Of a stretch of DNA of 64,000 nucleotides, positions 16,865 through 25,574 are shown in pieces. Both the position numbers and the translations under genes were made by a program. Position 1 is the stretch's first letter. Each line of letters starts with the position of its first letter. The DNA comes from Candidatus Microthrix subdominans. Its GTDB lineage: Bacteria; Actinomycetota; Acidimicrobiia; Acidimicrobiales; Microtrichaceae. Under the pieces are notes generated by a model that searched no databases, was not told the origin of the DNA, and saw only the letters and a list, made by a program, of their open reading frames with translations. The DNA lies in NCBI GenBank assembly GCA_016719385.1, contig JADJZA010000007.1:847659-911658 (forward strand). Reading direction: 5' to 3'.

Positions 16865-18472
16865 CTACCAGTTGGTCGGTTCGATCAGCTGCGCCCGATG
16901 GTCGGCCCAGTTGGGGTTGAGGTAGGGGTCCCTGTACACACGGTGGCGCCAGCGATCGTTGATCGCCTCCACCTCCCAGGCGAGAACCTGAGGGTTTCGG
17001 CTGACGCTCTCGAAGTGGTACAGCCGGGCATGAGGCGACACGACGATGCGGTATCCACGAAACCGCAGCTTCTGGCACAGGTCGACGTCGTTGAAGCTGG
17101 CGGGCAGGCCCTCCCACATGCCACCGACCTCGTCCCATACGTCGCGGCGGATCACGGCGCACGCGGCGGTGACCCCGGCCGCTTCCCGGTCGCACATGAG
17201 CACCCGCCGGTTGGCCTCGTCAGTGGGGCTGCGGCCCAGCATCAGGTGGGTGACGCTGCTGTACAGGAACGCATGGCCGGCGTGTTGCAGGTTGCCGTCG
17301 GCGAACAGCAGGTGGGCGCCCGCCATGCCGACGTCGTCTTCTCGCAGGAACCCGACCAGCGTGTCGAGCCAGTCGGGGGTGATCACCTGGACGTCGTCGT
17401 TCAGCAGGCACAACACCTCGCCGTTGGCGTGAGCGGCGCCCAGGTTGGTCTTCTGGGCAAAGTTGAAGGGCGCATCGAAGGGGACGAGGACCAAACGGTC
17501 GCCGAGGATGCCTGACAGCTCTTCGAGCACCGCCGCTGGAGTGTCGGCGTCGGCGACGCACACCAACTCCCACGGCTCGTAAGTGGTCTGGTCCACCAGC
17601 GACCGAGCGAGGGCGGTGACGAAGCACCGGCGTTGACCCCACACGGTCGAGGATGTGCCCCGAGTTGGTACGACGAGCGACACCAACGGGGCTGGGCGGT
17701 CACGAAAGTGGCGCTGCAGCCGGTAGACCCCGGGCTCCACGTCGACGACATCCGCTTCCAGGCCGACCCGTTTGGCGTGGTCGGCCAATGCTGCTCGGGC
17801 GGCGTCATTTGCTTTGGGCTTGGCGTCGATGTGGTCGGCCACCGCCCCGGGCGCCGACCGGCAGTGGTACAGCACCTTGGGGATGTGATGGATCTGCCGG
17901 GCCTGCTCGGTGACCCGCAACGCCAGGTCGTAGTCCTGGCTGCCGTCGTAGCCGGGCCGAAACCCGCCGGCGCGCTCCATCAGCGTGCGGCGGATCACCA
18001 GCAGGTGGCCCAGGTACATCTGGCAGCGCAGCCGCTCGGGGCTCCAGTCGGGCTTGAAGAACGGCAGCTCGTGGTGGCGGCCGGTCTGGTCGATCTTGTC
18101 CTCGTCGGTGTAGATGACGTCGACCTCTTCGACGGCCTCGATCGCTGCGGTCACCTCCGCCAGGGCGTTGGGGTGTAGCTCGTCGTCGTGGTTGAGCAAC
18201 GCCACGAATGTGCCGGTGGCGGTGGCCAGCGCGGTGGCGGTCGCTCCGACGACCCCCTGGTTGGCGTCGTGGGTGATCAGCTTCAGGCGCGGGTCGTCGC
18301 CCAGCTGCCGTCGGATCTCGTCGAGGCCGGCCGTGTAGGAGGAGGCGTCGTCGACGACCACCCACTCCCACTCCGCCCGCTGGGCCAGCATCGATCCGGC
18401 CAGTCGCCGGGCTAGGTCGACGTTGGTGTCGTAGGCCCGGGTGAGGACCGAGATCGTCGGCGGTGGGGTCAT
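16865..18472 (-). CDS. Two-domain family 2 glycosyltransferase
   Basis: A 535-residue protein with two GT2 units in tandem. The first (8-220) has ISVLTRAYDT, VVVDDASS and YTDEDKID. The second (about 260-510) has LVSLVVPTRG, LCLLNDDVQV and the acceptor block FNDVDLCQKLRFRGY. This architecture is usual for rhamnosyl- or mannosyltransferases that build O-antigen and cell-wall glycans. The start ATG overlaps the stop of the small coiled-coil gene upstream (ATGA at 18469-18472). The trailing segment INDRWRHRVYRDPYLNPNW is also common in the family. Confidence 0.87.
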   Translation of the reverse strand: MTPPPTISVLTRAYDTNVDLARRLAGSMLAQRAEWEWVVVDDASSYTAGLDEIRRQLGDDPRLKLITHDANQGVVGATATALATATGTFVALLNHDDELHPNALAEVTAAIEAVEEVDVIYTDEDKIDQTGRHHELPFFKPDWSPERLRCQMYLGHLLVIRRTLMERAGGFRPGYDGSQDYDLALRVTEQARQIHHIPKVLYHCRSAPGAVADHIDAKPKANDAARAALADHAKRVGLEADVVDVEPGVYRLQRHFRDRPAPLVSLVVPTRGTSSTVWGQRRCFVTALARSLVDQTTYEPWELVCVADADTPAAVLEELSGILGDRLVLVPFDAPFNFAQKTNLGAAHANGEVLCLLNDDVQVITPDWLDTLVGFLREDDVGMAGAHLLFADGNLQHAGHAFLYSSVTHLMLGRSPTDEANRRVLMCDREAAGVTAACAVIRRDVWDEVGGMWEGLPASFNDVDLCQKLRFRGYRIVVSPHARLYHFESVSRNPQVLAWEVEAINDRWRHRVYRDPYLNPNWADHRAQLIEPTNW

Positions 18473-18798
18473 GGGCGAGCGCTGCGCCTCGCGCGGATTG
18501 CGCCCTCGGCGCGTTGACGGGCCGCCTCGGACCCGGGCAGGCGACGGACCAGCCCGATCGCCTTGCCGGCGATCCGGTTGCGTCGCGTGACCGGTCGCTG
18601 CATGGCCAGGATTGTGTGCTCGGCCTCGGTCAAGCGTGCCCGCAGTTCGCCGGCGGTCGCCTCGGCGCCGATCACGGCGTCGCGCAGCCGCCAGATCTCC
18701 AGCTGCGCCTCGATGGAGGCGTTGGAGTGTGAGTCGTGGTCGCTGGCGTCGGGGTCGGCTGCGTCATCGGGCGCAGGCGGGTCGGTACGAGAGGACAT
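18469..18798 (-). CDS. Small hypothetical protein with a predicted coiled coil
   Basis: A 109-residue protein with an Asp/Ser-rich N-terminus, then a helix with heptad character (SIEAQLEIWRLRDAVIGAEA to about residue 65), then an Arg-rich tail (RAEGAIRARRSARP). No family is recognised. It overlaps the following glycosyltransferase gene by four bases, which suggests co-translation and perhaps a scaffold or partner role. It is divergent from the PEBP gene at 18926, so the intervening bases should contain both promoters. Confidence 0.6.
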   Translation of the reverse strand: MSSRTDPPAPDDAADPDASDHDSHSNASIEAQLEIWRLRDAVIGAEATAGELRARLTEAEHTILAMQRPVTRRNRIAGKAIGLVRRLPGSEAARQRAEGAIRARRSARP

Positions 18799-18925
18799 AT
18801 CGATCCCAGGTTACGGCAGCCCCCCATCGGGCCTGCGGACTCCCACGGGTGTCCAGGTTGGTCGGCGTGGCCACGGGGTACGGTCGAGTCGTAGGAACGT
18901 TCCGCTCATCCGCAAGGAGACCACC

Positions 18926-19390
18926 ATGGCAGACCTGAACCTCGGCGACCTCGCCATCACCTCGAGCGCTTTCGTGCACGGGGACAGGCTGGCCGACAAG
19001 TACGCCTACTCCAACGAGAACGTGTCGCCGCCGTTGGCCTGGAGCGACGTTCCCGACGGCACGGCCGAGCTGGTCGTCGTGTGTCACGACCCCGATGCGC
19101 CGATGGTCGACGGGTTCACCCACTGGGTGCTCACGGGCATCGAGCCGGACCGTTCGGGCCTGGACGAGGGCACCGATGCGGGCGTGGCCGGGACGAGCAC
19201 GTTCGGTGAGGAGGGCTACGGCGGACCGGCGCCGCCCCCCGGGCACGGCACCCACCACTACTTCTTTCACCTGTACGCCTTGGACCAGCCTTCCGGGCTG
19301 CCGGCGGGCGCCGACCGCTCCGAGGTGATGGCGGCCATCGACGGTCACATCATCGAGCAGGCGCGCATCGTCGGCACGTTCAGCACCTGA
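18926..19390 (+). CDS. YbhB/YbcL family (PEBP-like) protein
   Basis: A 154-residue phosphatidylethanolamine-binding-protein-like protein. The two ligand-pocket blocks are visible: DPDAPMVDGFTHWV with the preceding SPPLAWSD, and PPPGHGTHHYFFHLYALD. The length is normal for the bacterial subfamily. A Shine-Dalgarno-like AAGGAGA ends 5 bases before the ATG. The biochemical role of bacterial members is not settled. The plus-strand reading frame stays open to 18563, but that extension runs through the divergent gene and was not used. Confidence 0.9.
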   Translation: MADLNLGDLAITSSAFVHGDRLADKYAYSNENVSPPLAWSDVPDGTAELVVVCHDPDAPMVDGFTHWVLTGIEPDRSGLDEGTDAGVAGTSTFGEEGYGGPAPPPGHGTHHYFFHLYALDQPSGLPAGADRSEVMAAIDGHIIEQARIVGTFST

Positions 19391-19393
19391 GCA

Positions 19394-20389
19394 TCAGCCG
19401 AGGCCGGCCACCTCGGCGAGCAGCTCGAGCGACTGGAGGCGACCCTCGACCGAGCGCGAGCCGGGCGCCACGATCAGCTCGTCGGCGTCGGCGTGCGCAC
19501 GGAAGTCCTCGAGGTACTCGGACACGGTGTCGGGCGTGCCGGCGGCGGTATAGCGCATCATCGAGGCCACCTGGCGTCCGCCGGGCGAGTCGACGACTGC
19601 GTCCAGCTCGGCCTCGGAGAATCGGCGCCCGGGCGCAAGCAACGCTGCGATGCGGGAGCGCTTGGCGTGATGCAGCTCCTCGGCGGCCTCCTCCTCGGTG
19701 GGGGCCACGATCACGTTGACCGCGGCGATCGCCCACGGTGAGTCGGCCTGCTCGGATGGGCTGAACCGCCCCCGGTAGATCTGGATCGCCTGGGTGAGCG
19801 CCTCCGGCGCGAAGTGAGAGGCGAAGGCGTAGGGGAGGCCGAGCTGAGCGGCCAGCTGGGCGCCGAACGTCGATGAGCCCAGGATGTACAGCGGTACGTT
19901 GGTTCCAGCGCCTGGGATGGCCTTGACGCCAGGGATCCGGCTCTCCGAGCCGAGGAATCCCTGCAGCTCCAGCACGTCCTCAGGGAACGATTCGGCCGAC
20001 ATCGGGTCCCGCCGGAGGGCGCGCATCGTCACCTGATCGGTTCCCGGCGCCCGACCCAAGCCAAGATCGATTCGGCCGGGGTGGAGCGTGGCCAGCGTGC
20101 CGAACTGTTCGGCGATGGTGAGGGGTGAGTGGTTGGGCAACATGATCCCGCCCGAGCCCAAGCGGATCGTTTCGGTGTTGGCGGCCACATGGGCGATCAG
20201 CACGCTGGTGGCCGACGACGCGATCGAGGCCATGTTGTGGTGCTCGGCGTACCAGACGCGTCGGTAACCGCTGCGTTCGGCGCACTGCGCCATGGCCACG
20301 CTGGCCTCGAGGGCCTCGCGCACGGTGGCATCACCGCGGACGACGGCCAGGTCGAGCACGGACAGGGGAGTGTTCTTCAGACGGGGCAC
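19394..20389 (-). CDS. LLM-class flavin-dependent oxidoreductase (luciferase-like, MsnO8-type)
   Basis: A 331-residue luciferase-like monooxygenase fold enzyme. It opens with LSVLDLAVVR and has RVWYAEHHNM, the SSA...LIAHVAANT block, IRLGSGGIMLPNHSPL and DLGLGRAPGTD, which together define the MsnO8 LLM subgroup. It probably uses reduced flavin to oxidise a small organic substrate in the cytoplasm. The C-terminal TAAGTPDTVSEYLEDF block is also typical. It lies 28 bases after the glucokinase gene on the same strand and could be co-transcribed with it, with no obvious functional link. Confidence 0.9.
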   Translation of the reverse strand: MPRLKNTPLSVLDLAVVRGDATVREALEASVAMAQCAERSGYRRVWYAEHHNMASIASSATSVLIAHVAANTETIRLGSGGIMLPNHSPLTIAEQFGTLATLHPGRIDLGLGRAPGTDQVTMRALRRDPMSAESFPEDVLELQGFLGSESRIPGVKAIPGAGTNVPLYILGSSTFGAQLAAQLGLPYAFASHFAPEALTQAIQIYRGRFSPSEQADSPWAIAAVNVIVAPTEEEAAEELHHAKRSRIAALLAPGRRFSEAELDAVVDSPGGRQVASMMRYTAAGTPDTVSEYLEDFRAHADADELIVAPGSRSVEGRLQSLELLAEVAGLG

Positions 20390-20417
20390 GACCGGTGGAA
20401 CGAGTGGGGCGGCGGGT

Positions 20418-21185
20418 CTATTCCGTGACCGGGTGCTTTTGAGTGCTCATGGCCGCACCGACGATGCCGGCTTGGTTCTGCAGCACCGCCGGCATCACGT
20501 CGGTTCCGGACGGGACCTCGGCGAGGACGTGCTCGGCGAAGCGGTCGAACTTCCGCGAGACCCCTCCGCCGAGGATGATCAGCTCCGGCGAGAAGAGCAT
20601 GGTGAGCATCGCCAGGTACTCGCCGACCCGCGTGCCCCAGTGATCCCAGCCAAGGTTGTTGGCCTTGCGTACGGAGGCGGCGGCGTAGTGCTCGGCCTCC
20701 TGGGCCTTGAACTCCATGTGGCCCAGCTCGGTGTTGGGCACGAGTTCGCCGTCGACGAAGAGCGCACTGCCGATGCCGGTGCCCAGGGTCAGCAGGATCA
20801 CGACGCCGCTTCGACCCTTTCCGGCGCCGAAGCGCACCTCGGCCAACCCGGCAGCGTCGGCGTCGTTGAGCACGACACATGGCACGCCCAGCTGCTCGCC
20901 GAACAGCGCCTGGGCATCGGTACCGATCCATGACGGATCAATGTTGGCCGCAGTGCGGACGATGCCGCTGCGGACGACCGCCGGGACGGTGATGCCAATC
21001 GACGGCGCCCCGCCCAGCTGGTCGACCAGCCGGCTGACGGTGGCGGCCACGAGTTTGGGCGTCGCCGGCTGCGGGGTGTCGATGCGGGGGCGGACGGAAG
21101 CGAGTTCGCCCCGCTTCACGTCGACCAGTGCGGCCTTCACACCGCTGCCGCCGACATCGACCCCGATCACGCGTGTGTCACTCAT
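20418..21185 (-). CDS. ppgK: Polyphosphate-type glucokinase (ROK family)
   Basis: A 255-residue ROK-fold sugar kinase. The phosphate-binding start GVDVGGSGVKAALVD, the middle LTLGTGIGSALFVDG and the block ELGHMEFKAQEAEHYA correspond to actinobacterial polyphosphate glucokinases, which phosphorylate glucose with polyphosphate or ATP. The ATG at 21185 gives MSDTRVIGVDVGGSG. A second ATG four codons earlier (21197) is equally open. It lacks the Cys-rich zinc motif of regulatory ROK proteins, supporting an enzyme. Polyphosphate use is inferred from family resemblance. Confidence 0.88.
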   Translation of the reverse strand: MSDTRVIGVDVGGSGVKAALVDVKRGELASVRPRIDTPQPATPKLVAATVSRLVDQLGGAPSIGITVPAVVRSGIVRTAANIDPSWIGTDAQALFGEQLGVPCVVLNDADAAGLAEVRFGAGKGRSGVVILLTLGTGIGSALFVDGELVPNTELGHMEFKAQEAEHYAAASVRKANNLGWDHWGTRVGEYLAMLTMLFSPELIILGGGVSRKFDRFAEHVLAEVPSGTDVMPAVLQNQAGIVGAAMSTQKHPVTE

Positions 21186-21215
21186 AGCAAGCACCATACC
21201 GATGGGTCGGGCGCG

Positions 21216-22463
21216 CTACCGGGTGACCAGCGGCTGGGTGCGTTCGGTCGACCAGCTGATCAGCCCGGCGACGGTCGATGCGGCGGCCACGACGCCGAAG
21301 GCGGCGGTCAGCGTGAGCAGTTCGACCCGGGCGTGAAAGCCAAGCACGGCCCAGTTGAGGGCGGCGATGGCCAGGCGAGCCAGAATGAGCGCCGGGATGA
21401 CCGGAATCGCCGCCCGCAGCAGACCGTGCGCCAGGTCGATCTGGCCGGCCTCCGTCCGGGTGAGGCCGATCGCCCGAACCGTGCGGAACACGGGCCGCAC
21501 CGCGAGGTGCTCGGCCCGTTGGGCGGCAAAGATGGCGGCACCGCCAAACGCGGCGATCAGCAGGATCAGCAGCATGAGAATGGGCGTGGCATTGCCCGAC
21601 CAGAACTGGGCGTTGTAGTCGCGAACTTCGGCTGCGCTGAGCACTTGCACGTCGGGGCCGGCGGCCGCCTCGACCGTGGCGCGATCGGAGGCGAAGGCCA
21701 CATATCCGAACGGGTCCTGGGGGTACCCGGCTGCGGTCGTGTTGGCGTACACCACCGTGCGGTTCAGCAGGCTCATCGGACGGTCGAAGAACCCGACCAC
21801 CCGGTAGCGCTCGCCCCGGATAGTGGTGACCTCGCCGAGGGCGTAACCGTCCTCCCGGTCGACAACCACCTCACCCGGCTTCAGCAAGCACCGGGCTTCC
21901 CGTCGTTCGCACACACTGGGCCCGGCCACGGGGGGCGACAAGCCGTCGCCGGCCGCACCCGGCCCCAGCACCAGCCCGGTAATCCGCTCGCCGGACTGGC
22001 GGGTGACCACCGCCAGGTCGAGGCGAAACGGCACGGCGAGCACCGCTGTGCTTCGGGCGTCGCCGGGCGCAGCACCGGCGAAGCGGCCGAGCGAAACCCG
22101 GCTGGTGTCCATGAAGTGGTCGGTGCCGGGTGCCAGTACCCAGTAGGGCGACCCGGCACCGGGCGGCACCAACGCCTCGACGCCCTCGGCCAGGCGGGTC
22201 TGCCCATCGCGGATCTCCGATTCGATGGCGAAGGCTGCCGACAACGCGGTAATGCCCAGCATCGGAAGCAGGATGCCGGCGGTCCACAACCGCCACGACG
22301 GGCCCGGACGCGTCTGGAAGCCGCGTCCGGCCAGCAGTAGGCGCCGGCGGGAGCGCGGGGTGAGTGCCATGGCCGCGAGAACGAGCACCGCCGCCAGGCA
22401 TACGGGTACGCCCACCAGGCGCAGGCCGTCGACGACCGAACGTGCCAGCTGGGTCAGGTCCAC
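21216..22463 (-). CDS. FtsX-like permease family membrane protein
   Basis: A 415-residue membrane protein. Hydrophobic helices lie near 16-34, 58-78, 300-320, 345-370 and 378-400, with a large extracytoplasmic domain between the second and third. The C-terminal helices and the connecting AVRPVFRTVRAIGLTRTEAG resemble the conserved part of FtsX/MacB permeases. Such permeases work with an ATPase, but none is adjacent here, so it may be an orphan subunit or act without one. Two Cys within CERREARC could form a disulfide in the outer domain. The call rests on the C-terminal pattern only. Confidence 0.6.
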   Translation of the reverse strand: MDLTQLARSVVDGLRLVGVPVCLAAVLVLAAMALTPRSRRRLLLAGRGFQTRPGPSWRLWTAGILLPMLGITALSAAFAIESEIRDGQTRLAEGVEALVPPGAGSPYWVLAPGTDHFMDTSRVSLGRFAGAAPGDARSTAVLAVPFRLDLAVVTRQSGERITGLVLGPGAAGDGLSPPVAGPSVCERREARCLLKPGEVVVDREDGYALGEVTTIRGERYRVVGFFDRPMSLLNRTVVYANTTAAGYPQDPFGYVAFASDRATVEAAAGPDVQVLSAAEVRDYNAQFWSGNATPILMLLILLIAAFGGAAIFAAQRAEHLAVRPVFRTVRAIGLTRTEAGQIDLAHGLLRAAIPVIPALILARLAIAALNWAVLGFHARVELLTLTAAFGVVAAASTVAGLISWSTERTQPLVTR

Positions 22464-22497
22464 GCGAGGGAGCTACGGCAGGTGATGACAGTTCAGG

Positions 22498-23343
22498 TTA
22501 GTTGCGCCGGGCGGTAACGATCCAGGTGCCTGCCCCCATCCGGACCACGTCGTCCTCCCGGTGCTCAGCGAGCACTTCAGCGGCGGCGCGAATGGCCGCC
22601 GCCCTCACCGATGGGTCGACCGCCGCCAGCCGGCCGGCAGTGCCGGGGTTCTGTTCGAGCACCCGCTCGGCGAGCGGCCCGATGTCGGTCGCTCCGTACA
22701 GGACCGCCTCGTCCGGCCCGGGTTCGATCTCCACGTCGGTCAACCCAGCCGACTCGAGTAGCGCGGTCGTCTGGTCGGGCTCGGCGAGCGAGAACGGGCT
22801 GGGTTCGCCGGGCCCGGGCGGGGGCGGAAGCTCGAGAACTGCGGCTGCCGCCATCACGGGAGCCACGATGAAGGGGTTGGCCATCGGGGAGGCGAAACAC
22901 ACGAAACCCAGGTGTCCGCCGGGGATCAATGCCCGGGCAATGTTCGAGAAGGCGGCCACCGGGTCGGGATAGAACATGACGCCGCAGCGCGAGAAGGCGA
23001 GATCGAAGCTGTCCTCGCCGAGGTCGGCGGTTTGGACGTCGGCCTCAACGAAGCGAAGGTTGGTGAGCTCGCTGGCAGCGGCCCTGCGGCGGGCCTCGCC
23101 GAGCATGCGCGCCGACAGGTCGACGCCGACCACCTCGCCGGGCGGCACCAACGCCGCAAGGTCGAAGGTGGTCGTGCCCACGCCACACCCAATGTCGAGC
23201 ACCCGGTCGCCGGGAGCCGGGTCGAGCCGCCGGATGACTGCGTCCCCAAATGAGGCCAGCGTCGCATCGAAATACTCGACGTGACGGACCCAGGCGTCGC
23301 CGACGACGTCGTTCCAGAGCGCCCGTTGTACCTCGTTTGCCAT
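22498..23343 (-). CDS. Class I SAM-dependent methyltransferase
   Basis: A 281-residue methyltransferase. Motif I is VLDIGCGVGTTT, motif II is VVGVDLSARML and motif III falls in RFVEADVQTADL; a later FSRCGVMFYPDPVAAFSN block is typical of the UbiE/Methyltransf_11 group. The start at 23343 gives MANEVQRALWNDVVGDAW, the usual N-terminus of small-molecule methyltransferases. An ORF extension to 23394 adds only a non-conserved leader. The substrate is not predictable. It lies 34 bases upstream of the FtsX-like gene on the same strand. Confidence 0.88.
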   Translation of the reverse strand: MANEVQRALWNDVVGDAWVRHVEYFDATLASFGDAVIRRLDPAPGDRVLDIGCGVGTTTFDLAALVPPGEVVGVDLSARMLGEARRRAAASELTNLRFVEADVQTADLGEDSFDLAFSRCGVMFYPDPVAAFSNIARALIPGGHLGFVCFASPMANPFIVAPVMAAAAVLELPPPPGPGEPSPFSLAEPDQTTALLESAGLTDVEIEPGPDEAVLYGATDIGPLAERVLEQNPGTAGRLAAVDPSVRAAAIRAAAEVLAEHREDDVVRMGAGTWIVTARRN

Positions 23344-23671
23344 GTTGCATGCTCCTCCGGTGGCACCGCTGGCCAACCACGACAGGCTCGTCATGGCGCA
23401 TGACCCAGGAACTCAGCTCTGTAGAGGGCCGATCATCACGTGTGGGGTGGTGGGTGATCGGCCTGACGGCCACGACGGTGTGTGTCCATCGTGCGCCCGT
23501 TGGGTCGTGAGAGCCAGAGGAAGTTGCCCGGTGTCGAGCGTGACCCACGCCCGCCGTCGACGCAGGCTCGCAAGTACATGTAAATCTTTGGGACCCCGCT
23601 CTGCGCGGCTGTGGGGCGCCGAGGTTGGCCTCGACGCCCCACACTGCCCATCGATCACATGACGGCGATGC
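23344..23671. other. Intergenic region between the methyltransferase and phospholipase genes
   Basis: No convincing gene. The region holds a strong hairpin at 23610-23643, annotated separately, and the presumed promoter of the methyltransferase gene. Short reading frames here are Arg- and Ser-rich and unlike the neighbouring proteins. Confidence 0.5.
23610..23643 (-). terminator. Strong hairpin downstream of the phospholipase gene
   Basis: TGTGGGGCGCCGAGG (23610-23624) and CCTCGACGCCCCACA (23629-23643) form a 15-bp stem with one mismatch and a TTGG loop. It begins 29 bases beyond the stop codon of the phospholipase gene on the minus strand. There is no T run after it on that strand, which is common for terminators in high-GC actinobacteria. 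Confidence 0.7.
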
Positions 23672-24160
23672 TCAGTAGTTCAGATTGGCTGGGCCCTTGT
23701 AGCTGCCCTTTCCGCTCTTTCGGACTGCGTTGTAGTAGGTGTCGGTGAACCCGGCACACCGCCTGGCGCTCCAGGTCTTGGTGAGGTCGCTGCCGTGCTG
23801 CCACTTGCACGAGGCGATCATGTCGGCCTTGAACAACGAGTCGCACGTCTGCCGGCTCACCCAGTATGGGGATGCGCCGGTACGTGATGACCCGCCGTAG
23901 CAGCCGTCGTGATGATCGCATGGATGGTTGAAGTTGAAGATGCCCGGCATGCTGTCGGGGATGACCAGGCCGGCGCCGGAGGGGCCACACCCGTTGGACT
24001 TCCATGGGTGCGAGCTGTCGTTGCCCGGCGTCGCGGCGTTGGTCCCCGTGTGAGCACCGGCGGTGCCGACGACGGCGAACACCGGCAACAGCGCCATGAC
24101 GGCGATGGCGAACAGGGAGCGCACGGCTCTCCGGGATCTGGGACGAACGGTGGTTGACAT
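23672..24160 (-). CDS. Secreted prokaryotic phospholipase A2
   Basis: A 162-residue secreted protein. A Sec signal peptide is clear (RRAVRSLFAIAVMALLPVFA, cut near AGA at 34-36). The mature part has CGPSGAG and then the catalytic block CDHHDGCYGG, with the His-Asp pair at 84-85, followed by a Cys-spaced helix (TCDSLFKADMIASC). This matches prokaryotic phospholipase A2, as in Streptomyces, which hydrolyses the sn-2 ester of phospholipids outside the cell in a Ca2+-dependent manner. Six or more Cys suggest disulfides. A hairpin terminator follows. It is probably monocistronic. Confidence 0.88.
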   Translation of the reverse strand: MSTTVRPRSRRAVRSLFAIAVMALLPVFAVVGTAGAHTGTNAATPGNDSSHPWKSNGCGPSGAGLVIPDSMPGIFNFNHPCDHHDGCYGGSSRTGASPYWVSRQTCDSLFKADMIASCKWQHGSDLTKTWSARRCAGFTDTYYNAVRKSGKGSYKGPANLNY

Positions 24161-24252
24161 GTCGGGTACCCCCCTGGGTGATTGGTTCGGGAGATCATCT
24201 GTCAGGCACCGAGAGGCAATCCATCGCTACGACGCGGCAATTTGCCGCGAAG

Positions 24253-25461
24253 TCAGCAGGCGGCGAGTGCGTCGATGACCGGCTGGATCCGTTCCACCGA
24301 GAATCCGCGGCAGGCTAGGCGAAGTGCCGTCTCTGCCAGGTATCCCGGAAGGTTGCGGTCATCGCAATCGTCCGGCATCGCTTCGGGCTGCAGCATCCCC
24401 CCGAGCGCCTGGAGCGTGTCGATGACCACCGGAGCGGGATGCGGATCGTTGACACACAGCAGAAAGAACCGAACCAGCTCGCTCCGGCCGGCGGTGATCG
24501 TGGTCAGCGCGCTGACACCGGAGGCCTCCCCGTCGCTCAAGACCATCAGGGCTTGCGCCGCCGAGGCCAGTTCCTCGGCCACCAGCTTCTCGATCGAGCC
24601 GATGATCAATTCCAGATGCGGCTCGTCCATTCGCATCCGTTCGGCGAGGGTGGCCACCGAGATCGTGCGACAGGCACCTCCCCGCTGGATTTCCTGGGTC
24701 AGCTCGGCGAGTGCCCGGGCGCGAACCTCGAAGATGGTCGACCCCTCGAAGCTCTGGGTGGGCCGGGTGTACCTCGACACCGCCGACTGAAACGGCACCG
24801 GTGCCTCGTCGGCGTCCTGGGTCAACGTTGGAAACAGGCCAAGCAGGACAACGCCGAACAGGTCGTCGGTGACCGCTTCCGGGTCGACGGCGCGCCGCAC
24901 GACCAGCCCCTCGACGAGGGCGCCCATGCAAGCTGCCAGCGTGCCGGTTGAGAAGCCCGGTCGCATCTTGCGCCCCCAGTGGGACAGGAGGGAGTCAAAC
25001 AGGTCGGCGACGATGTCGTCGAGGTGCCGATAGATCGACCGCAGCTGGTCGGCGACCTCAGGGTCGTTGCGGCCCACCCACAGCGCCAACTGCACCTCGG
25101 CGATCGGTTGGGTGGCGACGTCGGCGAAGTACAGCTCGCACATCGCCTTGATCGTGCGGACGGGATCGACCTCCGGGGTTTCGAGAACGCTCGCCTTCAT
25201 CGCTGCTGCCAGCTCACGGGTGGCGCCGGTGCGTTCGGGGTCGAGCCAGTGCTCCGCCAGGTTTCGCAGCAGCCCCTTGTCGTTGCCGCCCTTCCCAAGC
25301 CTGATCAGCGACGAGTGGACGGCGCTGCGCGACATGTGAAGCAGGTCGGCGACCCGTTCGGCGCTGACGCCCTTCTCGAGCACGAGGTAGCCGTTGCTTT
25401 GGATGTGATGTGCGGTTGCCCGGGCCAGTTCGGACGCCCGGCTGGAGCCGTCGATGGTCAT
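24253..25461 (-). CDS. TetR-like transcriptional regulator, double-length
   Basis: A 402-residue protein. The N-terminus (residues 8-60) has a helix-turn-helix resembling TetR: ARATAHHIQSNGYLVLEKGV and then ERVADLLHMSRSAVHSSL. Helical segments follow with LALWVGRNDPEVADQLRSI, typical of the ligand domain. A second weak HTH-like block occurs around residue 265 (ISVATLAERMRMDEPHLELI), so the protein may contain two TetR-like units in tandem. It is about twice the usual TetR length of 200. It is divergent from the DUF2804 gene, which it might regulate. Confidence 0.6.
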   Translation of the reverse strand: MTIDGSSRASELARATAHHIQSNGYLVLEKGVSAERVADLLHMSRSAVHSSLIRLGKGGNDKGLLRNLAEHWLDPERTGATRELAAAMKASVLETPEVDPVRTIKAMCELYFADVATQPIAEVQLALWVGRNDPEVADQLRSIYRHLDDIVADLFDSLLSHWGRKMRPGFSTGTLAACMGALVEGLVVRRAVDPEAVTDDLFGVVLLGLFPTLTQDADEAPVPFQSAVSRYTRPTQSFEGSTIFEVRARALAELTQEIQRGGACRTISVATLAERMRMDEPHLELIIGSIEKLVAEELASAAQALMVLSDGEASGVSALTTITAGRSELVRFFLLCVNDPHPAPVVIDTLQALGGMLQPEAMPDDCDDRNLPGYLAETALRLACRGFSVERIQPVIDALAAC

Positions 25462-25574
25462 GGGCCAACCGTGACAGATCTGTAGGTGTGAGCGGCAGCC
25501 AAACGAGATCGTGTTGCGGGATCAGACGGGCGGGAGCGACCGGCGCGGGACCGGTCAAGCTACCGTCTCGGGCT